Source: Rubrivivax sp. (GTDB lineage: Bacteria; Pseudomonadota; Gammaproteobacteria; Burkholderiales; Burkholderiaceae_C). Taken from it: 5,033 nucleotides of DNA. Under the pieces are notes generated by a model. The model did not search any database and was not told the DNA's origin. It worked only from the letters and a program-made list of their open reading frames with translations. The stretch covers positions 1-5,033 of the forward strand of contig JAIXSD010000489.1 of the NCBI GenBank assembly GCA_027484885.1. Direction: 5' to 3'. Both the position numbers and the translations under genes were made by a program. Below, piece by piece: positions 1-5,033 of this stretch (its first letter is position 1; each line of letters starts with the position of its first letter).

Positions 1-938
1 AAGCGCTCCAGCACCGTCTTGCCCTGGGCCTTGTCACCCTTGGCCAGCAGGGCAAAACCGAGGCGGTGGTCGACGGGATAGCGCTCGGCGCCCTCGGCCG
101 TGCGGGCGCGCTCCAGCGCTTTGATGGCCTCGTCGATCTGGCCGGTTTCGCTGAGCAGGCGGCCCATGCCGTAGTGGCCGGCAGCATGGGCCGGGAAGTC
201 ACGCTGCAGGCGCTCGAAGATCGGCTTGGCCTTGGCGTACTGCTTGGCGGAGAACAGCTGGATGGCCAGCTGATACAAGCCCGCGCGCTGGCCGCTGAGC
301 AAATCCTTGTCCTCGCCGGGCTTGATGGCGCTGAGCTCGCGCTCGGCCTCGGCCCAGCGTTCTTCCTTCATCTCCACGCGGGCGCGCAGCAGCTTGGCAT
401 GCTCGGGTTGGCGGGCCTGGGCGGCCTGGGCCAGCTCGCGCGCCTTGGCCACGCTGCCACCGGCGATGCCGGGCGCCATCAGGTAGAACTGCTGCAGGGC
501 ATCGCGGGCGTCAAACAGCAGCGGATCGAGTTCCACTGCCCGGCTCAGGTTGTCCTTGACCTTGCCGCTGAGACTGATCGCTTTCATCATGCCGCCGTTC
601 ATGGCCTGCACACCTTGCAGGGAACCCAGCACATAAAAACACGCGGCCTGGGCCGGCTGCCGGTCGGCACAGGCTTGCACCGGCTTGACGGCGGCCTCCA
701 GCCGTTTGGCATCACCCGCCTCCAGCGCCAGCAGGCCCAAGGCCAGCACGGCCTGGCTGTCCTCGGGGTCGGCCTTGAGCCGGGCCTGGGCAGCCTGCTC
801 CAGCTCAGCACTCTTGCCGGCCTCCAGCCAATCGCGCCACTGCGGGTCTTTCAGCACCTCGGCCTGGGCCAGGCCTGCGCTCAAGCTCAGGCCCATGCTC
901 AGGGCCAAGACGGCAAGTCGAACAGTCTTCACACGCAT
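1..938 (-). CDS. Secreted tetratricopeptide-repeat protein, 3' end cut off by the window edge
   Basis: The visible 312 residues start at the ATG complementing 936-938. An AAGGAGAG ribosome binding site lies 8 nt upstream (947-954). The protein opens with a Sec-type signal peptide: basic MRVK, a hydrophobic stretch, then LAQA before Glu27, so it is probably periplasmic. The rest is helical and Ala/Leu/Glu-rich, with TPR-like units at about residues 47-80, 130-155, 180-210, 216-250, 250-284 and 286 to the edge. The clearest is HAAGHYGMGRLLSETGQIDE from residue 251, followed by AIKALERA. Residues 153-168 (LMAPGIAGGSVAKARE) resemble a segment I associate with exported TPR proteins. TPRs bind other proteins; the partner is unknown. 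It lies 68 bp downstream of the LysR gene on the same strand, so co-transcription is possible but unproven. The C-terminus is missing, so any further domain cannot be excluded. Confidence 0.85.
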   Translation of the reverse strand, partial: MRVKTVRLAVLALSMGLSLSAGLAQAEVLKDPQWRDWLEAGKSAELEQAAQARLKADPEDSQAVLALGLLALEAGDAKRLEAAVKPVQACADRQPAQAACFYVLGSLQGVQAMNGGMMKAISLSGKVKDNLSRAVELDPLLFDARDALQQFYLMAPGIAGGSVAKARELAQAAQARQPEHAKLLRARVEMKEERWAEAERELSAIKPGEDKDLLSGQRAGLYQLAIQLFSAKQYAKAKPIFERLQRDFPAHAAGHYGMGRLLSETGQIDEAIKALERARTAEGAERYPVDHRLGFALLAKGDKAQGKTVLER

Positions 939-1006
939 CACGGGCACTCTCCTTTTTGGGGCCTGCGCATTAGAACGAGGCCACAGGCCTGCGGTTGGCG
1001 GGGTAT
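939..1006 (-). promoter_or_regulatory. Leader between lysR and the TPR gene, with a weak -10-like site
   Basis: This 68-bp gap holds the TPR gene's ribosome binding site. On the minus strand it also has TCTAAT (complement of 969-974), which matches 5 of 6 positions of the sigma-70 -10 consensus and lies about 30 nt upstream of the start codon. No convincing -35 element sits 16-18 bp upstream of it. A 5-bp inverted repeat (AGGCC-ACA-GGCCT, 978-990) is too short and lacks a T tract, so it is not a credible terminator for lysR. The TPR gene may therefore have its own weak promoter, or be read through from lysR. Confidence 0.2.
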
Positions 1007-1966
1007 TCACCGAGGACCGGAGGTGGCTTCCGACACTTGCTGCTGGGGCGGCGGCATTACAGCCAGCTGGGCCGCCACATGCTCGACAAATCGCCAGACG
1101 GCCGGCGCCGCATCGCGCCGCCAGATCAGCCGGGTCTCGCCGCGCGGCAGCGCTGCCTGTTCACCGGCCGGTGCACGCAGCGCGCGGTACACCACGCCCG
1201 GGCGCTGAAAGCCTTGCATGCTGGCCGGCACCCAGGCCGCGCCAATGCCGGCCGAGACCAGGTTGACGATGGTCTGCATCTGGATGGCCTCCTGCTCGAT
1301 GCGCGGCTCGCAACCCCGGGCCCGGTACACGGCCACCACCGCATCGAAGAGCGAGGGCGCAATCGCCCGCGGAAACATCACCAGCGGCAAAGCCAAGACC
1401 TCGGCCAGGGGCAGCTGATCGAGGCGGGCCAGCGCCGAATCGGCACTCAGCGCCAGCAGCAAGGGCTCGTCGGCCACCTGCAGCGATTCAAAGCCCGGCG
1501 GCACCGCGCCGCGGGCATGCAACACAAAACCGGCATCGATCTCGCCGGCCTCGAAGGCCTGAAGCTGCACATCGAGCGTGGCCTCGCGCAGGCTCAGCGC
1601 CACATCGGGCACCTGCTCGCGAAAGCCCTTGATCCAGCGCGGCAGCTCGCCAAAGCCCAGGGTGGACACAAAAGCCAGGCGCAAGCGCCCGGCCGTGCCC
1701 CGCGCCGCCGCCTGGGCCAGAGCCGGCAGCTCGGCCGCCTGGGCCAGCAGGCCCTGGGCCAGGGGCAGCAAGGCCGCACCGGCCGGGCTCAGGCCCACCG
1801 AGCGGCTGCTGCGGATGAAGAGGCTGGCGCCCAGCTCGGCCTCCAGCTTCTGGATGGCCTGGGTCAGCGGCGGCTGGGTCATGTGCAGGCGCTCGGCCGC
1901 ACGGCCGAAATGCAGCTCTTCCGCCACGGCAACAAATTGGCGCAGGCTGCGCAGATCCAGGCTCAT
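1007..1966 (-). CDS. LysR-family transcriptional regulator, divergent from ilvD
   Basis: This is a 319-residue cytoplasmic DNA-binding regulator of typical LysR length. Residues 3-62 form the winged helix-turn-helix. LRQFVAVAEELHFGRAAERL is followed by HMTQPPLTQAIQKLEAELG and LFIRSSRSVGLSPAG, the hallmark N-terminal LysR signature. A linker helix (about 64-90) leads to the periplasmic-binding-like effector domain from about residue 93 (GRLRLAFVSTLG). It contains the family-typical FEAGEIDAGFV and SAGIGAAWVPAS segments. I chose the ATG at 1966 because the family normally begins a few residues before LRQF; a TTG at 1978 would add only four residues (MDES). The upstream ribosome binding site is weak (GGA about 8 nt before the ATG). 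The HTH wording resembles the BenM/CatM side of the family, but the effector is not identifiable. It is transcribed away from ilvD across a 97-bp region, so ilvD and its own gene are the most likely targets (inference). Confidence 0.93.
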   Translation of the reverse strand: MSLDLRSLRQFVAVAEELHFGRAAERLHMTQPPLTQAIQKLEAELGASLFIRSSRSVGLSPAGAALLPLAQGLLAQAAELPALAQAAARGTAGRLRLAFVSTLGFGELPRWIKGFREQVPDVALSLREATLDVQLQAFEAGEIDAGFVLHARGAVPPGFESLQVADEPLLLALSADSALARLDQLPLAEVLALPLVMFPRAIAPSLFDAVVAVYRARGCEPRIEQEAIQMQTIVNLVSAGIGAAWVPASMQGFQRPGVVYRALRAPAGEQAALPRGETRLIWRRDAAPAVWRFVEHVAAQLAVMPPPQQQVSEATSGPR

Positions 1967-1985
1967 TGATTCATCCAAGGTATCA

Positions 1986-1998
1986 ATTCAATCTGAAT
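1986..1998. promoter_or_regulatory. Candidate LysR operator dyad in the lysR-ilvD control region
   Basis: ATTCA-ATC-TGAAT is a perfect 5-bp inverted repeat with a 3-bp spacer. It lies in a 38-bp AT-rich core (1981-2018) with only 8 G/C bases, in otherwise GC-rich DNA. A second, wider pairing, TTCAA (1987-1991) with TTGAA (2006-2010), shares its left arm and reaches the proposed ilvD -35 element. LysR proteins usually bind dyads built on T-N11-A. The perfect dyad here is centred as TTCA-N3-TGAA, so it departs from the strict consensus. Position supports the call: it is 19 bp upstream of the lysR ATG and centred about 49 bp upstream of the predicted ilvD transcription start, suitable for autoregulation and for action on ilvD. 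Binding is inferred. Confidence 0.35.
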
Positions 1999-2002
1999 AA
2001 TA
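1997..2002 (-). promoter_or_regulatory. Possible -10 element for lysR
   Basis: Read on the minus strand this hexamer is TATTAT, matching 5 of 6 positions of the sigma-70 -10 consensus. It would place the lysR transcription start near 1990 and give a leader of roughly 24 nt. No good -35 hexamer lies at the right distance, so the assignment rests on the -10 alone and on its position. It overlaps the candidate operator dyad, which would fit negative autoregulation. Confidence 0.25.
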
Positions 2003-2005
2003 TAT

Positions 2006-2034
2006 TTGAAAACCAATCGACCCTTCGGGATACT
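2006..2034 (+). promoter_or_regulatory. Predicted sigma-70 promoter of ilvD
   Basis: The -35 hexamer TTGAAA (2006-2011) matches 5 of 6 consensus positions. It is separated by exactly 17 bp from GATACT (2029-2034), which matches 4 of 6 -10 positions. Transcription would start around 2040-2042, giving a leader of about 22 nt that holds little beyond the ribosome binding site AGGAGA at 2049-2054. The spacing and location are good; the assignment is from sequence only. The promoter abuts the AT-rich core, so a LysR protein bound there would contact RNA polymerase. Confidence 0.5.
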
Positions 2035-2063
2035 GGCGCCACCCCAGCAGGAGACCCCACACC

Positions 2064-3764
2064 ATGAGCCAGGACAGCCAGCCCATCCGTTTCGACCGCC
2101 GTTCGCGCAACATCACCGAGGGCGTGGCCCGCGCACCCAACCGCTCCATGTACTACGGCATGGGCTACCAGGAGACGGATTTCGGCAAACCCATGATCGG
2201 CGTGGCCAACGGCCACTCGACCATCACGCCCTGCAACTCCGGCTTGCAAAAGCTGGCCGACGCGGCCGTGATCGGCCTCAAGGCCGCCGGCGCCAATGCC
2301 CAGCTCTTCGGCACGCCCACCATCAGCGATGGCATGGCCATGGGCACCGAGGGCATGAAGTACAGCCTGGTCTCGCGCGAAGTGATCGCCGATTGCGTGG
2401 AAACCTGCGTCGGCGGCCAGTGGCTGGACGGCGTGATGGTGATCGGCGGCTGCGACAAGAACATGCCCGGCGGCATGATGGGCATGCTGCGCGCCAATGT
2501 GCCGGCCATCTACATCTACGGCGGCACCATCAAGCCGGGCCACTACAAGGGCCAGGACCTGAACATCGTCTCGGTCTTCGAAGCCGTGGGCCAATTCAGC
2601 GCCGGCAAGATGAGCGAAGAGGACTTCTGCCAGATCGAAAAACGCGCCATCCCCGGCAGCGGCTCCTGCGGCGGCATGTACACCGCCAACACCATGAGCT
2701 CAGCCTTCGAGGCCTTGGGCATGAGCCTGCCCTACTCTTCCTCGATGTCGAATGTCGAAGACGAGGTGGTCGAGAACACCAAGAAGGCTGCCGCCGTGCT
2801 GGTCGAGGCGGTCAAGGCCGACCTGAAGCCGCGCGACATCGTCACCAAGAAAGCCATCGAAAACGCAATCGCCGTGATCATGGCCACCGGCGGCTCCACC
2901 AACGCCGTGCTGCACTTCCTGGCCATCGCCCACGCGGCCGAGGTGGACTGGACCATCGATGACTTCGAGCGCATGCGCAAGAAGATCCCGGTGCTCTGCG
3001 ACCTCAAGCCCAGCGGCCGCTTCCTGGCCGTGGACCTGCACAAGGCTGGCGGCATCCCGGCCGTGATGAAGGTCTTGCTACAAGCCGGCCTGCTGCACGG
3101 CGACTGCATCACCATCACCGGCAAGACCGTGGCCGAGAACCTGGCCGAGGTGCCCGAGCTCTCGCCCACGCAAGAAGTCATCCGCCGGGTGGACCAGCCC
3201 ATGTATGCCGAGGGCCATCTGGCCATCCTGCGCGGCAACCTCTCGCCCGAAGGCTGCGTGGCCAAAATCACCGGCCTCAAGAGCCCCGTGATGACCGGCC
3301 CGGCCCGCGTGTTCGAGGACGAGCAAAGCGCCCTGGCCGCCATCATGGCCGGCAAGATCGTGGCGGGGGACATCATGGTCTTGCGCTACCTGGGCCCCAA
3401 GGGTGGCCCCGGCATGCCCGAAATGCTGGCGCCCACCGGCGCCCTGATCGGCCAGGGCCTGGGCGAAAGCGTGGGCCTGATCACCGACGGCCGCTTCTCC
3501 GGCGGCACCTGGGGCATGGTGGTCGGCCATGTGGCACCCGAGGCCTACGAGGGCGGCGTGATCGCCCTGGTGCACGAGGGCGACCGCATCACCATCGACG
3601 CGCATCAGCTGAAGCTGGAGCTGCATGTCGACGAGGCCGAGCTGGCCCGCCGCAAGGCCGCCTGGGTCAAGCCGGCGCCGCGCTACACCCGCGGTGTGCT
3701 GGCCAAGTTCGCCAAGAATGCCTCCAGCGCCAGCTCGGGCGCGGTGCTCGATCGCTTCGAGTGA
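2064..3764 (+). CDS. ilvD: Dihydroxy-acid dehydratase (IlvD), complete, compact three-cysteine type
   Basis: This 566-residue cytoplasmic enzyme (EC 4.2.1.9) dehydrates 2,3-dihydroxyisovalerate to 2-ketoisovalerate, and dihydroxy-methylvalerate to 2-keto-3-methylvalerate. That is the common step before valine, isoleucine and leucine (and pantothenate) synthesis. Visible landmarks are ITPCNSG with Cys57, [11 protein letters not shown] with Asp89, [11 protein letters not shown] with Cys130, Asp131 and Lys132, and [16 protein letters not shown] with Cys202. In the C-terminal domain are [14 protein letters not shown] with Glu453 and TDGRFSGG with Ser479. By family knowledge, the three cysteines bind the iron-sulfur cluster, Asp/Glu and the modifiable lysine hold Mg2+, and the serine is the catalytic base. 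Three cluster cysteines and about 566 residues fit the compact [2Fe-2S] group better than the longer E. coli [4Fe-4S] type. A related sugar-acid dehydratase is the main alternative, but the wording fits DHAD. AGGAGA lies 9 nt before the ATG. The gene looks monocistronic: lysR is divergent and the next gene convergent. Confidence 0.97.
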   Translation: MSQDSQPIRFDRRSRNITEGVARAPNRSMYYGMGYQETDFGKPMIGVANGHSTITPCNSGLQKLADAAVIGLKAAGANAQLFGTPTISDGMAMGTEGMKYSLVSREVIADCVETCVGGQWLDGVMVIGGCDKNMPGGMMGMLRANVPAIYIYGGTIKPGHYKGQDLNIVSVFEAVGQFSAGKMSEEDFCQIEKRAIPGSGSCGGMYTANTMSSAFEALGMSLPYSSSMSNVEDEVVENTKKAAAVLVEAVKADLKPRDIVTKKAIENAIAVIMATGGSTNAVLHFLAIAHAAEVDWTIDDFERMRKKIPVLCDLKPSGRFLAVDLHKAGGIPAVMKVLLQAGLLHGDCITITGKTVAENLAEVPELSPTQEVIRRVDQPMYAEGHLAILRGNLSPEGCVAKITGLKSPVMTGPARVFEDEQSALAAIMAGKIVAGDIMVLRYLGPKGGPGMPEMLAPTGALIGQGLGESVGLITDGRFSGGTWGMVVGHVAPEAYEGGVIALVHEGDRITIDAHQLKLELHVDEAELARRKAAWVKPAPRYTRGVLAKFAKNASSASSGAVLDRFE

Positions 3765-3769
3765 GCAGC

Positions 3770-3785
3770 GCCGGCGGCAGCCGGC
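3770..3785 (+). terminator. Short GC hairpin just after ilvD
   Basis: Six bases after the ilvD stop, GCCGGC-GGCA-GCCGGC can fold into a 6-bp all-GC stem with a 4-nt loop. No T tract follows, so it does not meet the rule for an intrinsic terminator. It could protect the 3' end or help pause polymerase. Because GCCGGC is itself a palindrome common in GC-rich DNA, chance is a real alternative. Confidence 0.25.
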
Positions 3786-3792
3786 TCAGCAA

Positions 3793-3820
3793 GCCGCTGC
3801 GCGCTCAGCGCAGCAGCGGC
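3793..3820. terminator. Strong hairpin between convergent genes, possible bidirectional terminator
   Basis: The left arm GCCGCTGCGCGC (3793-3804) pairs with the right arm 3808-3820 over 12 base pairs with one bulged A (3812) and a 3-nt loop. The loop (3805-3807) is the TGA stop codon of the minus-strand gene. The right arm therefore lies in that gene's last codons. Being a dyad, it would form in transcripts from either direction, and it lies where ilvD and the convergent gene both end. No T tract is present on either side, so factor-independent termination is doubtful. A pause, 3'-end stabiliser or Rho-assisted site is equally possible. Confidence 0.4.
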
Positions 3821-4803
3821 GCAATCACCCGCTGACGCACCAGCGGGTGCCAGAGTCTGCCGTCCTGGCGCAGGGCGGCCGGCGGCAGCTCAGGGTTGCT
3901 CAGGCTCAGCCAGCGGCGCGAGCCCAGCTGGGCCTGCGCCACCTCGGCGCCGACCAGCTTTTCGTGCAGGGCCTCAAAACTGCCATCGGCCTGCACCACA
4001 CGCCAGCCCTGGCGCAGGCGCTCGGCCAGCTCGGGCCGGGCATGGTTGACGATGAAGCTGAAGGTGGACGGATAGGCCAGCAGCCAGTCGCTCAGCACCA
4101 CCACGCCGGGCAAGGCATTGACGATGCCAAAGGCCTCGTCGGCGGCCAGGGCGAACAGATCAAAGCGGTCGCGCTTGAGCATGGCCTCGAAGACATCGAG
4201 GCGCGGGATGGGCAGCACTGTCATGCCGTTGGCCCGCATCACCGAGGCATCGGGCCAGTGCGCCACCTGAGCCACGCGCAGCTGACGCACCTGTTCCAGG
4301 CTGCGCACTTCCTCCAGCTCGCGGCGGCGGCTGGCCAGGGCGATGGGCAGGCGCAGGCCGTTGAGGCCACGGCGCATGCAGGTGTGCACGGGGATGCCAT
4401 CGGGTTCACGGGCCTTGGAGGTCATGGTGGCCATCAGGTCCAGCGCACCGATGCGCAGGTCCAGCATCTGCCGGCTCTGCGTGAGGTTCTCGCGCGGCGG
4501 CATGGTTTCCAGGCGGAAGGGGCCGTGACTGGCTTCGGTCTTGCTGAGCAAGAGGTGCAACACGGCCAGCTCCAGCGAAGGCGTGCCGTCGGCCGCGCGG
4601 CGCATCTCGTGGCGGATCACCCAGTCGTTGTGGCGGCCGGCGCCGCTAGCGGGGGCCGCGCGCCCCAAGGCGGGCCAGGCCAAGCCACCGGCGAGACTCA
4701 GGGTCTTGAGCAGTTGGCGACGCGGCTTGGAGTGCGCGCAAGCCGCCAGTTCGGCCCCTGCGAAGGCCGTGGGCTCGGTGCCCGCCTCAGCCGGCGAACC
4801 CAT
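3805..4803 (-). CDS. Exported solute-binding-like protein with a twin-arginine-type signal
   Basis: From the ATG at 4803 this encodes 332 residues. Residues 26-50 (KPRRQLLKTLSLAGG, then LAWPALGRAA) look like a Tat-type signal: Arg28-Arg29, a mild hydrophobic core and a likely cleavage after about Ala49, so export to the periplasm is expected. The mature part resembles stand-alone proteins with the periplasmic binding-protein fold. It has VAQVAHWPDASVMRANGMTV, then FEAMLKRDRFDLFALAADEA, and near the C-terminus NPELPP (303-308) and LWHPL (317-321). I recall this pattern from proteins labelled as transporter substrate-binding, but no ligand can be assigned. No permease or ATPase gene is adjacent. 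The frame stays open to ATGs at 4863 and 4893. The upstream codons (many GCA, plus AGG, GGG, ATT) are unlike the rest of the gene, so I prefer 4803, although 4863 has a slightly better ribosome site (AGGGCGGA). The gene converges on ilvD with a 40-bp gap. Confidence 0.75.
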   Translation of the reverse strand: MGSPAEAGTEPTAFAGAELAACAHSKPRRQLLKTLSLAGGLAWPALGRAAPASGAGRHNDWVIRHEMRRAADGTPSLELAVLHLLLSKTEASHGPFRLETMPPRENLTQSRQMLDLRIGALDLMATMTSKAREPDGIPVHTCMRRGLNGLRLPIALASRRRELEEVRSLEQVRQLRVAQVAHWPDASVMRANGMTVLPIPRLDVFEAMLKRDRFDLFALAADEAFGIVNALPGVVVLSDWLLAYPSTFSFIVNHARPELAERLRQGWRVVQADGSFEALHEKLVGAEVAQAQLGSRRWLSLSNPELPPAALRQDGRLWHPLVRQRVIAPLLR

Positions 4804-5004
4804 GCCACGGCCATCACCGCTTGCTGCAATTGCTGCTGTGCTCTCTGCCAACCCGAACCTCATCGTCCGCCCTGCATTCCGGCCGCAGAACATCTGCCAC
4901 CGCAGCCTTGGATTGTGGCCCAGACCACCCGCAAATCAGGGCTCGAACGCCGCAGCCGGCCAGGCCTCCTGCCAGATAGTTCTCAAGCCCAGCGACCTCG
5001 GCGT
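4804..5004. other. Probably non-coding stretch upstream of the binding-protein gene
   Basis: This stretch holds the leader of the minus-strand gene, or its N-terminal extension if a start at 4863 or 4893 is used. It contains an isolated Shine-Dalgarno-like AGGAGG on the minus strand (complement of 4965-4970). No ATG, GTG or TTG follows within a usable distance, so it marks no gene I can support. No convincing promoter pair was found. A TTGAGA hexamer on the minus strand has no -10 at the right distance. Confidence 0.4.
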
Positions 5005-5033
5005 TCAGGCGCGCAGCAGACGCAAGCCGCCTG
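5005..5033 (-). CDS. Possible last codons of a further minus-strand gene (partial)
   Basis: Read on the minus strand from the window edge, one frame gives GGLRLLRA followed by TGA (complement of 5005-5007). The codons (GGC, CTG, CGC, GCC) match the genome's preferences, as expected of a real C-terminus. With only eight codons visible, chance cannot be excluded and no product can be named. Confidence 0.2.

Noticed and set aside
978..990. Small inverted repeat AGGCC-ACA-GGCCT as a lysR terminator
   Set aside because: The stem is only 5 bp with no T tract, and such GC repeats arise easily by chance here.
66..1208. Long plus-strand open frame of 380 codons opposite the TPR gene
   Set aside because: It is antisense to a gene with a clear signal peptide, RBS and TPR pattern. 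Its translation is low-complexity and Gly/Leu/Ala/Gln-rich, as expected of a GC-rich shadow frame, and it runs across a gene boundary into the end of lysR.
410..1760. Recurrent GGCCTGGGCC-like words suggesting a dispersed DNA repeat
   Set aside because: They fall in minus-strand codons for Ala-Gln-Ala runs in the TPR and LysR proteins, with differing flanks and no regular spacing, so codon bias and composition explain them.
995..1969. Plus-strand open frame of 324 codons covering almost the whole lysR gene
   Set aside because: The opposite strand encodes an unmistakable LysR protein. This frame translates to Arg/Gln/His-rich sequence without domain character.
2021..2030. CCCTTCGGG as a UUCG-type leader hairpin
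   Set aside because: The tetraloop stem is only two base pairs and lies upstream of the predicted transcription start, within the promoter spacer.
1983..2594. Minus-strand open frame of 203 codons across the ilvD promoter and 5' end
   Set aside because: It is His/Ala/Gly-rich antisense sequence and would end inside the AT-rich control region. It is a GC-skewed codon artefact.
2006..2962. Second plus-strand open frame of 318 codons overlapping ilvD
   Set aside because: It is a +1/+2 shadow of ilvD, rich in Arg, His and Gln. The ilvD frame carries all catalytic motifs.
3078..3626. Minus-strand open frame of 182 codons inside ilvD
   Set aside because: It shows the same shadow pattern (His, Gly and Ala enriched), with no recognisable domain.
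4965..4970. AGGAGG on the minus strand as the ribosome site of a small gene
   Set aside because: No ATG, GTG or TTG follows within about 25 nt. A CTG start at a plausible distance gives a short peptide ending soon after, with no features.

Overview
The window is GC-rich chromosomal DNA with the codon preferences of a betaproteobacterium (GCC/GCG, CTG, CGC dominant). The gene families, and a lysR gene divergent from a compact ilvD, suggest the order Burkholderiales, perhaps the Roseateles/Paucibacter/Rubrivivax neighbourhood. That placement is inferred from style and protein character, not from a search.

Layout, left to right. (1) Bases 1-938, minus strand: a secreted tetratricopeptide-repeat protein whose C-terminus runs off the left edge. 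(2) Bases 1007-1966, minus strand: a LysR-type transcriptional regulator, 68 bp upstream of the TPR gene and on the same strand. (3) Bases 1967-2063: a 97-bp divergent control region containing a sharply AT-rich core, a small dyad and a plausible sigma-70 promoter for ilvD. (4) Bases 2064-3764, plus strand: ilvD, a dihydroxy-acid dehydratase of branched-chain amino acid biosynthesis, complete and with all expected cluster and metal ligands. (5) Bases 3765-3804: a 40-bp convergent gap with strong GC hairpins. (6) Bases 3805 to about 4803, minus strand: an exported protein of the periplasmic solute-binding type with a twin-arginine-like signal. (7) From about 4804 to 5033: a mostly non-coding stretch upstream of that gene, with perhaps the last few codons of another minus-strand gene at the right edge.

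How the genes fit together: the only clear functional pair is lysR/ilvD. Their back-to-back arrangement over a shared AT-rich operator region is the classic layout for a LysR regulator controlling its divergent neighbour and itself. Regulation of ilvD by this protein is inferred, and its effector cannot be read from the sequence. The TPR protein and the solute-binding-like protein have no evident link to branched-chain amino acid synthesis.

I see no mobile element, CRISPR array, RNA gene or defence or biosynthetic cluster. This is an ordinary housekeeping region, and I do not find a previously undescribed system. The items worth a second look are the control region between lysR and ilvD, the hairpin with a stop codon in its loop between the convergent genes, and the lone exported binding protein with an uncertain start.
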